From contig DBWM01000025.1 of NCBI GenBank assembly GCA_002309015.1, positions 1-64,000 of the forward strand: 64,000 bases of DNA, in the 5' to 3' direction. Positions within the stretch are counted from its first letter, which is position 1; each line of letters starts with the position of its first letter. Shown here in pieces: positions 45,818-54,871 of this stretch. The notes under the pieces were generated by a model that was not told where the DNA came from, made no database searches, and saw nothing but the letters and a program-made list of their open reading frames with translations. A program made the position numbers and the translations under genes. The DNA is from Myxococcales bacterium UBA1238. GTDB taxonomy: Bacteria; Myxococcota_A; Bradymonadia; UBA7976; UBA1532.

Positions 45818-46603
45818 TCATTGGCAGCTGCCGTTGAGGCTCCAGTCGAAGGGATCGAAGATCACCTCCGGGTTGCCTGTGGTGAGTTCGGGGCGGTATT
45901 GGCCTACAAAATGGGGCAGATCGTGCAGGTTGGTCCATCGGAACAGCTCGCTTAGATGCAGCTGCGATCCATCGAGGCGTGCAAGTTGAGGGTGGTTGAC
46001 GGCACGTCGCACGGCGGCTTCGAGATCGGCGGCAAGGGTCTCCTCGCGGTACGCCTTGGTGGGCAATGGGGCGCAGCCTTTGGCGCCGCGCACGAGGGCG
46101 AACTGAACCTCGGGGCGCGAGTTGCTGACTTCAGGGATGCGCTCACCGGCGATCTGGTTCAGGGTCACCTTTTCCTCGCCCATCAAAAAAGAGAGTCGCC
46201 AGAAGAACCCATCGAATCGCGCGAACTGTTGTACGGAGTCGATGGGGCAGGCATCGCGGACGCCGGCGAGGACGAAGGCGTTGTAGGCGTTGAGGTAGTA
46301 GGCCAGTCGCGCCTCGGAGGTATGGAACCGGTGGGGCTGATTGCGGGGGCTGACAGCGCGGATCTGGCCCAGAAAGCGGTCGAGCGCAGTGCGATCGGAG
46401 CGAAGTTGGGCGTAGTTGACGGTGCCGTCGGGGTTCACCGCCTGCGCAAGGACCTGGTCGAAGGCGCTGTAATCGAAGCCCTTATCGCTGGAGGCTACAG
46501 GCGCGGGGCGCGGACCTTCGATGCCCCCTGGGCGAAAGAGAAACAAGCAGGTACCGATGATCAGGGCTGCAAAGAACAACCCATAGGTTTTTAAAAAGCG
46601 CAT
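45818..46603 (-). CDS. DUF547-domain exported protein
   Basis: 261 aa. The N-terminal hydrophobic segment (about 8-24) is a signal or anchor. DUF547 covers about 50-255: YSAFDQVLAQAVN, then LAYYLNAYNAFVL, then DPRIHFALV-like PEVQFALVRGAKGCAPL, features of this papain-like-fold group of unknown activity. The ATG at 46603 has AAGGAG 6 nt upstream; the frame to 46714 was rejected. Confidence 0.88.
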   Translation of the reverse strand: MRFLKTYGLFFAALIIGTCLFLFRPGGIEGPRPAPVASSDKGFDYSAFDQVLAQAVNPDGTVNYAQLRSDRTALDRFLGQIRAVSPRNQPHRFHTSEARLAYYLNAYNAFVLAGVRDACPIDSVQQFARFDGFFWRLSFLMGEEKVTLNQIAGERIPEVSNSRPEVQFALVRGAKGCAPLPTKAYREETLAADLEAAVRRAVNHPQLARLDGSQLHLSELFRWTNLHDLPHFVGQYRPELTTGNPEVIFDPFDWSLNGSCQ

Positions 46604-46698
46604 GGCATACTCCTTTTGTGTGACATGCAATGTTGCCTCAAATGGCGGCCTAAGCCAAGAGGATTGATCAAACTGTGCAATGGGAGCGTGTGTGAGTG

Positions 46699-47166
46699 AT
46701 GAACCAGTTAGCATCGTTGCATATTTTGTTGGCTGAGGATAACGATGACGACGTACGCATTACGCGACGTGCGGTGCGAAAGGCGGGGCTGATCGCGACG
46801 TTGGATGTCGTGAGGGATGGGTTTGAGGCCTGGGATTACCTGAATCAGACGGGCGTATTCGTCGGGGCACATCGGCCCGATCTGGTATTGCTCGATATCA
46901 ACTTGCCGAGGCGCAATGGCCTTCAGGTCCTGAAGATGGTTAAAGAGGAGCAGCGTTTAAGTACGATCCCTACGGTGATGCTCACCACATCAGCGAGGCA
47001 GGAGGATGTCAACAACGCCTACCTTTATCGGGCCAATGGGTTCATCAGTAAGCCACTGAGGTTTACGGAGTTCGTCGATGTCCTGAGGACCATGAGCCTT
47101 TATTGGAGCAGCATCGCGAAGGTGCCGGATATGACCCTCGCGCCGAAGGCGATTCCACCGGAATGA
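46699..47166 (+). CDS. Single-domain response regulator (Rcp1-like)
   Basis: 155 aa. The receiver domain has the acidic pair in LLAEDNDDD, phospho-acceptor Asp66 in LLDINLP, Thr/Ser in MLTTSA and a late SKPLRF Lys. There is no output domain, so it signals by protein contact. The LAEDN...DD start and the loop before the second strand resemble the phytochrome-associated Rcp1 group. No kinase gene is adjacent. Confidence 0.92.
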   Translation: MNQLASLHILLAEDNDDDVRITRRAVRKAGLIATLDVVRDGFEAWDYLNQTGVFVGAHRPDLVLLDINLPRRNGLQVLKMVKEEQRLSTIPTVMLTTSARQEDVNNAYLYRANGFISKPLRFTEFVDVLRTMSLYWSSIAKVPDMTLAPKAIPPE

Positions 47167-47336
47167 GATCGAAGATGATGGGCGATGGAGTCGAAGATAT
47201 GGTTTGGATGGGGTGAGGATTATCTTCGGCTGGATCACAGTTGTATGGCGTTTTGAACGTAGATGGATTTTGTTGATTGATGGATCGGGGCTGCTGTTTT
47301 AACGTTTGAAGGCCCTGATTCCGTAGGATGTCGTTC

Positions 47337-48995
47337 ATGGAAGCGAAGAAGGATGACAATACAGCCGCGACAGCGGGGCGCGGCTTTTTGGTGATCACTG
47401 CGGCGAAGCTGTGGTTTATGGTGGGCGGAGCTCTGATCGCCTTCTCTTTACCGAAGATCCTGGGCGTTGAAGGGTATGGGCAATACACCGATCTCAACAA
47501 TACCATGAGCATATTGAGCATGGTGATGGTGACCGGTGTGCTTCAGTCCGTCGCCAAGTTCGTCAGTGAACGACCCGAACATGCGGGTGGGGTGGCGAAG
47601 CAGGCGCTCAAGGTGATGCTCGTATTGGGGTTGATCGTCGGTGGAGGATTCATCATCTGCGCTCCGTGGATAGCCGAGATGCGACATAACCCTGAACTCA
47701 CTTCGGCATACCGGGCGGCAGGGGTCGTATTGTTCGCCTATGCGCTTTACTCGGTGTTTATTGGGGTGCTGAACGGGCGCAAGCAGTTCCTGAAGCAGGC
47801 GATGTTCGACATGGCCTTTACCACCCTCAAAGCTTGTTTGGTGGTGGGTCTTGCTGTGGTGGGACTGGGGATCATGGGCGCATTCAGCGGGTTTGCACTG
47901 GCTGCAGTGGGGATCATGCTGGCGGCTGCATGGAAGGTCTGGCCCAGTCTGGGCGATGGTGAACCTCAAAAGCGCCTCTATGCCTTCGGGGCACAGGTGA
48001 TGTTGTACACCCTGATCTTCAACCTGATCTTCAAGCTCGACGTCCTGATGCTTAAGCCTGCGGCGATCGCGTTGCTGGGGACACCGGAGAATGCGGACAG
48101 CCTCCTCGGGGCCTATGGGCTCGCCCTTCAATTCAGCAGGCTGCCCTGGCAGGCCACATTGGCCATCACCTTCGTCATCTTTCCTCTCGTCAGTGAAGCC
48201 ACCTTTGCGCAGGACAGGGAGAAGACCCGCCTCTACATCAGGCAGACCCTTCGCTATTCGCTCCTCATCATCGGGATCCCTGCGGCGGTGTTGACGGCGG
48301 TGCCGACGGCCTTCATCGGTCTCTACGGGGCGGAATATCAGCAGGGGGTGGTCGCGCTCATATGGCTTGCGCCGGCTTACTTCGTTTTCGCGATCTTCAA
48401 CGTCGTCAACACCATCCTCATGTCGTCGGGTAAGGCAACCGCAGCTTTGATTGTGGGGGCGTTGACCGTCGGATCGGCCGCCTTGATGTATCAGTTCCTG
48501 CTGGGTACGGCTTCGACCAATCTGGAGTTGATGGCCCGGACAGGGCAGCTGACTGCCGTGGCGTTTGCGATCGGTCTCATCGCCGGGATCGCGATCTTAT
48601 GGCGCAGCTATGGCGCTCCATTGCCGATGCCTACGCTGTTCAGGACCCTGATCGTCGCAACCGCAGTCGTGATCCTCGGCCGTTTCCTGCTCCCCGTGGG
48701 GCAAATCGATGCGAAGGCAGCGAATCCGGCGGGCGATAACACCGCAGCTGTGGCGCAGATTGAAGGTGCTCAAGGTACGGCTGCAACGCCTGAGATGAAG
48801 GCCCAGACCGAACAGAATCTACCCGGTCAGCCTCAGGGATCTTCGAAGATGGCGAAGATCAAGGCCCTCGCCATCGCCTGCGGACTCGGTGTGCTCTACC
48901 TTGTGTTGCTGGTCATCACGAGGGAGTTCGGCGCTGAGGATAAAGAACGGTTCCTTCGGGTGATCAAGCGAAAGCCCAAGACTCAGGAAAGCTGA
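47337..48995 (+). CDS. Polysaccharide flippase (MOP/MATE superfamily)
   Basis: 552 aa, about 12-14 hydrophobic helices. The N-terminal LPKILGVEGYGQYTDLNN segment and overall helix pattern fit the Wzx/MurJ-like polysaccharide transporter group. A hydrophilic insert rich in Ala/Gln/Gly (about 460-505) separates the last helix pair, which is unusual. AGGA lies 8 nt before the ATG at 47337; another ATG at 47328 is possible. No glycosyltransferases adjoin, so the substrate is unknown. Confidence 0.85.
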   Translation: MEAKKDDNTAATAGRGFLVITAAKLWFMVGGALIAFSLPKILGVEGYGQYTDLNNTMSILSMVMVTGVLQSVAKFVSERPEHAGGVAKQALKVMLVLGLIVGGGFIICAPWIAEMRHNPELTSAYRAAGVVLFAYALYSVFIGVLNGRKQFLKQAMFDMAFTTLKACLVVGLAVVGLGIMGAFSGFALAAVGIMLAAAWKVWPSLGDGEPQKRLYAFGAQVMLYTLIFNLIFKLDVLMLKPAAIALLGTPENADSLLGAYGLALQFSRLPWQATLAITFVIFPLVSEATFAQDREKTRLYIRQTLRYSLLIIGIPAAVLTAVPTAFIGLYGAEYQQGVVALIWLAPAYFVFAIFNVVNTILMSSGKATAALIVGALTVGSAALMYQFLLGTASTNLELMARTGQLTAVAFAIGLIAGIAILWRSYGAPLPMPTLFRTLIVATAVVILGRFLLPVGQIDAKAANPAGDNTAAVAQIEGAQGTAATPEMKAQTEQNLPGQPQGSSKMAKIKALAIACGLGVLYLVLLVITREFGAEDKERFLRVIKRKPKTQES

Positions 48996-49036
48996 GCGCG
49001 ATTCGCGAACCTGTGGTTCAAAGGAGCGTAGATGCG

Positions 49037-49465
49037 ATGCGATTGAACTGGAGAAGATGGGCGAAGTTTGCGGCCTTAGGGTGCGCATTGATTGCATCCG
49101 CATGTGGTAGCAGTCGAAGCGAGGATTTGCTCACATCGGCCAGAAGCTACAATGAGGGCTTAAGATGGGGCAAGCTCACCCATTCCTCGGCTTACGTGGT
49201 TGCGGAGGCGAGGGCCGAATGGCTGGCCCAGAGGAGCGCCTCGATGAACGGGCTCAATATGACCGACGTGCAGATCATCTCCATCGATCCGGGCTCGAAC
49301 CCCGATGAGCTCTACGTGACGGTTGGCCTCGCTTACTATCGCCTGCCCGATATGACGAGCAAAGAGGCCGTATGGCGCCAGCAATGGCAGCGAAAAGACA
49401 GCAGATGGTGGATGGTCAAAGAGGCCCCGGTACAGGCGCCTGCCGATCAGCCATCATGGCCGTAA
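49037..49465 (+). CDS. Small lipoprotein
   Basis: 142 aa. The signal peptide ends in LIASAC (lipobox, Cys at about 23), followed by G-S-S. The mature part (SARSYNEGLRWGKL ... AEW ... VYVTVGLAYYRLPD ... WW) looks like a compact alpha/beta domain of about 110 aa with several Trp. The family is not named with certainty. AAGGAG lies 11 nt before the ATG. It follows the flippase gene by about 40 bp in the same direction. Confidence 0.75.
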   Translation: MRLNWRRWAKFAALGCALIASACGSSRSEDLLTSARSYNEGLRWGKLTHSSAYVVAEARAEWLAQRSASMNGLNMTDVQIISIDPGSNPDELYVTVGLAYYRLPDMTSKEAVWRQQWQRKDSRWWMVKEAPVQAPADQPSWP

Positions 49466-49551
49466 CGGAGAATAGGTTCGCTGAGGGTGAGGTGAAAAGG
49501 CGAGGGGATCGAGGTCAAACTGCGGTGAGAGCGTCCTTTGAGGCGCCTGCA

Positions 49552-50361
49552 TCAGAAGGGAATGTCGTCGTCACCGCCGGGAGCTCCGCCCTGATCGCCG
49601 CCGTTCCCCGCGTTGCCCGAACCCTGATTCCAGCTGTTGGCTGCTGCATTGACGTCGGGTCCGGGGGCGCTGTTCCAGGATCCCGTGTTGGTTCCGCCAT
49701 TTGAGGGCCCCATATTCCAGTTGCCCTGAGGGTTGTTCCAGCTGTCCTGGCCGGGATTCTGCGTGGAGTTCCAGTTGCCGGGGCCGCTGTTCGGTTGATT
49801 CCAGCCGCCCTGATCGCCGCCCTGGTTCCAGCCGCCGGAGTTGCCACCACCCTGGTTCCAGCCACCGTTGCCGCCACCGTTGCCGCCCTGGTTCCATCCG
49901 CCGGAGTTGCCACCGCCCTGGTTCCAGCCACCATTGCCGCCGCCGTTGCCGCCCTGGTTCCAGCCACCCGAGTTTCCTCCGCCCTGGTTCCAGCCACCAT
50001 TGCCGCCGAATCCGCCACCGTTGCCGTCATTGCGGCCCCCTAAGAACGTGACCTGCTGGGCAATGATTTGAGTCGACTTGCGCTGGATGCCGTCTTTATC
50101 GGTGTAGTCGTCGTAGCGGATCGACCCCTCGACGCACACCTGGCGACCCTTGGCTAAGAAGTTCTTGCAGCTCTCTGCCTGCTTGCCCCACACCGTGATG
50201 CGGTGCCATTCGGTCTTCTCCTGGCGCTGGCCGTTTCGATCGTTCCAGACCTCGGTGGTGGCCAGCGAAAAGTTGGTGACGTTGGTCGAACCATTCACGG
50301 TGCGCATTTCGGGATCGCTACCCAGATTGCCGATGAGGATGACTTTGTTCAACGATGCCAT
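49552..50361 (-). CDS. ssb: Single-stranded DNA-binding protein with a long Trp/Gly/Asn repeat linker
   Basis: 269 aa; E. coli SSB is 178. The OB-fold (1-110) is standard: NKVILIGNLGSDPEMR, FSLATTEVW, EKTEWHRITVWGKQAE, LAKGRQVCVEGSI. The tail ends in the conserved acidic DDDIPF that recruits repair and replication partners. The linker between is far longer than usual and contains three 22-residue units of the GGWNQGGGNSGGWNQGG kind. AAGGA is 8 nt before the ATG at 50361. Confidence 0.95.
   Translation of the reverse strand: MASLNKVILIGNLGSDPEMRTVNGSTNVTNFSLATTEVWNDRNGQRQEKTEWHRITVWGKQAESCKNFLAKGRQVCVEGSIRYDDYTDKDGIQRKSTQIIAQQVTFLGGRNDGNGGGFGGNGGWNQGGGNSGGWNQGGNGGGNGGWNQGGGNSGGWNQGGNGGGNGGWNQGGGNSGGWNQGGDQGGWNQPNSGPGNWNSTQNPGQDSWNNPQGNWNMGPSNGGTNTGSWNSAPGPDVNAAANSWNQGSGNAGNGGDQGGAPGGDDDIPF
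49813..50010 (-). repeat. 66-bp tandem repeats in the ssb linker
   Basis: Three in-frame units of 66 bp (22 codons) are nearly identical at the DNA level; the phrase GTTGCCGCCCTGGTTCCA recurs at 49879 and 49945. They encode Gly/Asn/Gln with regularly spaced Trp. Confidence 0.8.
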
Positions 50362-50636
50362 GGTCAATTTCCTTCGTTTAAAACAGGTTCAAAGGTTCAG
50401 CCCTTGGGGCCGGTAGATTAATGTTTGTGGCCCACAACGTCAAAGACTCTGTGGCCCGCGCCCGCGCCTTTCGATTCGCCTTTGCGTCGCGATCCTGCGC
50501 TGCGTTCGACCTTACATCGGCGCTCCTTTGCGGTTGTTGCACAAAAAATGCAATCGGCACGAAAAAATCTTTCGCCTCAGGCGTCTGCGCAGTTTGATTT
50601 GCAAAACGAACTGCATGCTTTATTTTGCGCCCCGCT

Positions 50637-51845
50637 ATGAACAAAAACGCCCCTCGTATTCTCAGAACGCGCCCCTTCTCGCCGCAGGATCTCGACCCCG
50701 ACGCCCTCAAAACGCTCCGCAGACTCCGCGAACTGGGCTTCACCGCTTACCTTGTGGGCGGTGGCGTGCGGGATCTGTTGCTGGGCAGACGCCCCAAAGA
50801 CTTCGACATCAGCACCGACGCGCGACCCGAAGAGCTGCACGAACTGTTCCGCAACTGCCGCATCATCGGCCGCAGATTTCGCCTGGCCCACATGCTGTTT
50901 GCGGGCGGAAAGATCATTGAAGTCGCCACCTTCAGAGCCGCACCTCCCCAGCAGGGCAAAGCCGGTGCGCTGATCCTGGACGACAACGCCTTCGGCACCC
51001 CCGAAAGTGACGCCTTCCGCCGGGATTTCACCGTCAACGGCCTGTTCTACGACGCCGCCCAAAACGCCGTCATCGATTACGTGGGCGGCCTCGAAGATCT
51101 CGAAAAACGCCTCCTCCGCACCATCGGCGCGCCCAAAGTCCGCTTCGGCGAGGATCCCGTCCGCATCCTCCGTGGCGTTAAATTCGCGGCACGCCTGGGG
51201 TTAAACATCGATCCCGACTGCCTCGCAGCCATGAAGAGCGAACGATGGCGGTTGAGGGATGCGGCGATCCCCCGCCTTCTGGAGGAACTCCTTCGCATGA
51301 TGCTCGGGGGGGGTGCTGCGCGATCGCTGACCCTCATGCAGGATCTCGGCATCCTCGATCTCCTGATGCCCGAGGTTGCAGCCTTCATGGATGCGGCGAG
51401 TGAGTCCGATCGGGCGCAGTTGATGGACCTCGCCTCCGCCCTCGATGCTCGCTATGAAGGACAACGTGAGACGCAGACTGCGGTGGCCTGGGCCGTACTC
51501 TTCTGGCCTCTTTATCGCAATATCCTGACCACCTTGCCGCGCCCCCCGTCCATCGATGAGCTCCGACAGATCGCTCACCTCCTTGTGGCGGCGGCTGCCC
51601 GCAGATTAGCGATCCCCAAACGCGATATCTCGACGCTGGTCTCTATATTAGAGGGCCAGGTACGCTACGATCCCGCAAGACCCGGTAAGCGCAGTCGCAT
51701 TGGCAGGCACCCCTCGTTTGCAAGCCTCCTCGATTTCTCGGAGCTTCGATTCGAAGCCCACCAGATCTCGGAGCGCAAGATCGAAGGCTGGAGACAACTT
51801 CGGGGAGATGGGGGGCGCAAAAAGCGGGGCAGGTTCCGCAGGTGA
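50637..51845 (+). CDS. pcnB: Poly(A) polymerase / tRNA nucleotidyltransferase family protein
   Basis: 402 aa. The nucleotidyltransferase head has GGGVRDLLLG (41-50) and the metal-binding D55-F-D57 with RRPKDFDIST. RRDFTVNGLFYD and EDPVRILRGVKFAARLG follow in the order of the class II superfamily. The Arg/Lys/Gly-rich C-terminus (GDGGRKKRGRFRR) and the ADP-type spacing favour PcnB over CCA-adding enzyme. If so, it adds 3' poly(A) to RNA. No strong ribosome site is seen at the ATG. Confidence 0.88.
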   Translation: MNKNAPRILRTRPFSPQDLDPDALKTLRRLRELGFTAYLVGGGVRDLLLGRRPKDFDISTDARPEELHELFRNCRIIGRRFRLAHMLFAGGKIIEVATFRAAPPQQGKAGALILDDNAFGTPESDAFRRDFTVNGLFYDAAQNAVIDYVGGLEDLEKRLLRTIGAPKVRFGEDPVRILRGVKFAARLGLNIDPDCLAAMKSERWRLRDAAIPRLLEELLRMMLGGGAARSLTLMQDLGILDLLMPEVAAFMDAASESDRAQLMDLASALDARYEGQRETQTAVAWAVLFWPLYRNILTTLPRPPSIDELRQIAHLLVAAAARRLAIPKRDISTLVSILEGQVRYDPARPGKRSRIGRHPSFASLLDFSELRFEAHQISERKIEGWRQLRGDGGRKKRGRFRR

Positions 51846-52149
51846 TATGGCTGGGGCAGCTGCTGATCCGAATCCCGCGAGCGGTGCTGCTTCTGGTAAA
51901 TTCCCCAGGCCCGATGATCAGTCATCCATCCAGCGCAAACGCCGGGTGCGATGCTTGTCCTAAAACGATATTTAGGGTTCGAACTGCGTATTTTTTGTAG
52001 CGCCCTTGCGAAGGCAAAGATACAGAGCGGCTGCTGCGGAAAAGCAATTGATAAACTGCTAACTGCTGAAATAAACGATGTTTTTGGCCAGAAGATGCGA
52101 ACAGATTCAGGGCTGATTTCGCGAAAAATATGGGGAGCGAAAACTTTTC

Positions 52150-52177
52150 TTGACGCCACAAAAGAATTTTGTAGGCT
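52150..52177 (+). promoter_or_regulatory. Upstream promoter P1 of the acidic lipoprotein gene
   Basis: TTGACG (52150-52155), a 16-bp spacer and TAGGCT (52172-52177). The -35 context CTTTTCTTGACGCC resembles that of the tRNA promoters at 40340 and 61207. Confidence 0.45.
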
Positions 52178-52205
52178 TCAGCTTGTTCAAAGATTTGCGA
52201 ACGAC

Positions 52206-52234
52206 TTGACTCGCATCTTTGGATTGCGTAGAGT
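52206..52234 (+). promoter_or_regulatory. Main promoter P2 of the acidic lipoprotein gene
   Basis: TTGACT (52206-52211), an optimal 17-bp spacer and TAGAGT (52229-52234), leaving a leader of about 60 nt before the ATG at 52304 with a perfect AAGGAG. Confidence 0.65.
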
Positions 52235-52303
52235 AACCCACGTTTGTTGCCGATTTTTTGAGTTTCGGCTTTTGATGACTTCTAAGTGTGAAGGAGATTT
52301 CAC

Positions 52304-52903
52304 ATGTTTCAATTGAAGAATGTTCTTGTTCTTGCTGCTGGTGCCCTGTTTGCTGCTGGTCTGTCCGCCTGCGACAGCGACGACGACGATGATGATGCCG
52401 ATGGCGGCGACGACGACGCTCCTGTCTATTCCGTCCTCAAGATCACCGACCTCGACAAGACGGACGATAACGACGGTACTTCCGGCGCTGATTTCTGCTC
52501 TATTCAGATCAAGTGCGGCGCTGATGGCAAGGCCGTTTCCGGCACTGCTTCTCTCAAAGTGGGTACTGGCGTTTGCACCGAAACCGTCAAGACTCACTGC
52601 GAAACTTCTGGCAACCGCTACGATGACGTCAGCAGGCTCAAGTTTGATGAATCCAACAAGTGCGAGAAGGCTCTCGATGTCGTCTCCATCGGTATCGACG
52701 GTGTGTTGACGGTGACTTACCAGGATAACCTGGCTGGCTGTGATGCCGTGATCGATGAATACACTCCTGCCAACAAGGACAAGGAAAAGTACCAGGTCGA
52801 GATCTGCACTGCTGATGGCAAGTGCCTGACCGCTAAGCCGAACCCCGCGACCGGTGGTTTTTCTGCTAAATTACCCACGGCCGCCGCTGCCGACGCCGAG
52901 TAA
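52304..52903 (+). CDS. Acidic secreted lipoprotein, probably highly expressed
   Basis: 199 aa. The signal peptide ends LSAC (Cys23), followed by a run of Asp. The mature domain has about eight Cys, likely in disulfides, and alternates short strands (FCSIQIKCG, VCTETVKTHCET). It ends with a flexible Ala/Pro-rich tail. Perfect AAGGAG 7 nt upstream, tandem promoters and a model terminator indicate a strong single-gene unit. The family is not recognised. Signal and linker style match the lipoprotein at 550. Confidence 0.85.
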   Translation: MFQLKNVLVLAAGALFAAGLSACDSDDDDDDADGGDDDAPVYSVLKITDLDKTDDNDGTSGADFCSIQIKCGADGKAVSGTASLKVGTGVCTETVKTHCETSGNRYDDVSRLKFDESNKCEKALDVVSIGIDGVLTVTYQDNLAGCDAVIDEYTPANKDKEKYQVEICTADGKCLTAKPNPATGGFSAKLPTAAAADAE

Positions 52904-52928
52904 TTCGTCTCGCGCAAGCGAACGATGT

Positions 52929-52959
52929 TAAAAAGGGAGTCTTCGGACTCCCTTTTTTT
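52929..52959 (+). terminator. Terminator with UUCG tetraloop
   Basis: A stem AAAAGGGAGTC/GACTCCCTTTT closed by the very stable TTCG loop (52942-52945) and followed by a T-run ends the acidic lipoprotein transcript. Confidence 0.93.
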
Positions 52960-53056
52960 ATGCCTGCATTGAGAGCGGCGCTTTTTTACACAAATTCGCG
53001 TTCGTGAGGCTTGCCTTTCGCATCAATCTTTTGTTTGCTAGACCTAAGAGGTCGAT

Positions 53057-54871
53057 ATGAGTCAAGCTGGCGCAACATGGGCAGGAAACGATTTATGTAA
53101 ACTTTTTGAAGGCCCGACTGAGGACAATCTTGACGCGCATGCTCGCCAGATGCTCGTCAAATCGCGCGATTTTTTTAAAGAAGTGGATCGCTTGCTCAAA
53201 TCGATTTCGCTTTACGGTTTGCAGCATCCCGCCATCAATCAGCTCAAAATGCGCGCTTTCGACGTGCTCACCGAGCTTCTGGAGCTCCAGGATGAGGTGG
53301 GTTTTGAAGTCGGCCCTTACGATTTTTTGCTTTACGATCAAAGTATTTACGAAGACGTCGGTGTAGAGAGCAGCTTCGTCTATAAGTTTTATCTCGATGG
53401 CATTCGGCGCATTTCCATTCGGAGGGGCGTGACGGTCGAGGAGATGCGCAGGCTGCTCGGGGTGGTGCTGAGCGACTGGCATGATCCGGCGCTTTTTGAA
53501 GACGACGCGGTGACGCTGTTTTGGACGCAGGCCTTTGAGCATATCCATTACACCGTCATGGAAAGCTTTCAAGACAACATCAAAGAGAGCGAGGCGCGGG
53601 CGCATTCGGTGGTGGGCATCATCGAGTCCGTGCGCAGGGGGGGGCAAATCTACGCGCGCAGGCCGATTTTTCGCGATGCGCATCTGGCCCTCGAAGCTTC
53701 GGATTTGGCGCAGTTTCAGGAAAATCCCTTTGCCCTCGACGAAATTTCGCTGGTGCGCCTGGCCAGTCTGATTCGCACTTACGATCGCGAAACCCTTGAA
53801 AAATTTATAGAAATCCTGTTTCGCGCAACGCTTCAGGGCATGGGCTCGCACGAGGAACGCCAGGAACGCGTGGTGGGGCTTTTCGATCGCATCGCGCGCC
53901 TGCTGCTCTCTTCGGGGCGCATCGACGAACTGGAGCGCCTGTTGCGCAAAATCCGCCTCCTCAAAGGGCCAGACGGCGTTTCGCTCCCGATCAATGTGGC
54001 GGTCATCGAAAAAATCCTGGGCATGTGGTCGGATCGCGAGTTTATTGAGACCCTGCTCGCTTATTTTGATGCGCCCGATTGCCCGTTCTGGGCTTCGGTT
54101 TTAGAAATCTGCAAGATGCTCAACGCCGAGGCGGCTTATAAAATCGTGGATTGCGCCGATCGCATTCAGAATGCCGCCTACCGCAAATCGCTGCTCGACT
54201 GGTTGCCCGAGCGCCTGCTCGGCCAGGAGCTGCGCGTCGCCCCGCTGTTAAAGATGGTTTCTGAAGATGTGGCGCATATGCTGCTTCACGTGATCCTGCG
54301 GCCACCCTGGTTGTTTCAGACCGCGCAGCTCGCCATGGAAAGCCGCTTTGCGTCGGTGCGTTACGCGGGCATTTCGGCCCTTACGGATTGCAGGGAACCC
54401 GGTTTCGATGCGCTCATTCTTTCGGCGTTAAAGGACGATGCGCGCAAGGTGCGGGGGAAGGCGCTGCAGATTTTAATGAAGAATCCCCAATGCAGCCTCT
54501 CCGCTTACCTGATGGAGTCGATTGATAAAAAATCTTTTGATTCTGCGCCGTTAGAAGAAAAAAGACGGTTTTTTCTTGCGGTGGAGCGCTGCGGTGCGCC
54601 CGACGACTGGCTGCTCAAACAGTTTCACACGCATTCGCTGCTTCGTCGATCGGCTCTGGCCGAAAGGCGCCATTGTGCAGCCATCGCACTGGCGGTTCGG
54701 GAACATCCTCAGGCCAAGGCGCTGTTTGAAGCCTGCATTCAGGGGCTCTTTCAGCCCAAAATCGTGGTCGAAGCCTGCGTTTGGGGGGTTACTTATCTGG
54801 CCTGCGAGCCATTGGAGCGCGAGCGGCAGCGGCAGGCGTTCTTCTTTAGCAGCGAGGAGAAGGCATCGTGA
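53057..54871 (+). CDS. HEAT-repeat-type helical protein
   Basis: 604 aa, cytoplasmic by lack of signal or TM. It is mostly helical. The C-terminal half has HEAT-like pairs such as ESRFASVRYAGISALTDCREPGF and LKDDARKVRGKALQIL. The N-terminal part (LKSISLYGLQHPAINQ ... LYDQSIYED) resembles the opening of its downstream neighbour (an LLYN/VDDNFFLNKR-like block), so both may share a domain. The stop overlaps the next gene's GTG (GTGA), implying coupled synthesis and possibly a complex. Confidence 0.8.
   Translation: MSQAGATWAGNDLCKLFEGPTEDNLDAHARQMLVKSRDFFKEVDRLLKSISLYGLQHPAINQLKMRAFDVLTELLELQDEVGFEVGPYDFLLYDQSIYEDVGVESSFVYKFYLDGIRRISIRRGVTVEEMRRLLGVVLSDWHDPALFEDDAVTLFWTQAFEHIHYTVMESFQDNIKESEARAHSVVGIIESVRRGGQIYARRPIFRDAHLALEASDLAQFQENPFALDEISLVRLASLIRTYDRETLEKFIEILFRATLQGMGSHEERQERVVGLFDRIARLLLSSGRIDELERLLRKIRLLKGPDGVSLPINVAVIEKILGMWSDREFIETLLAYFDAPDCPFWASVLEICKMLNAEAAYKIVDCADRIQNAAYRKSLLDWLPERLLGQELRVAPLLKMVSEDVAHMLLHVILRPPWLFQTAQLAMESRFASVRYAGISALTDCREPGFDALILSALKDDARKVRGKALQILMKNPQCSLSAYLMESIDKKSFDSAPLEEKRRFFLAVERCGAPDDWLLKQFHTHSLLRRSALAERRHCAAIALAVREHPQAKALFEACIQGLFQPKIVVEACVWGVTYLACEPLERERQRQAFFFSSEEKAS

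Larger units (their letters stand above)
51846..52303. other. Intergenic region with tandem promoters
   Basis: There is no gene I can support. A 38-codon frame at 51847-51963 has a weak AGGTGAT site but no recognisable product. The right half holds two sigma-70-like promoters (52150 and 52206) for the acidic lipoprotein. Confidence 0.4.

Noticed and set aside
51847..51963. 38-codon gene after pcnB
   Set aside because: Weak ribosome site, no recognisable motif, and it lies in a spacer leading to promoters.
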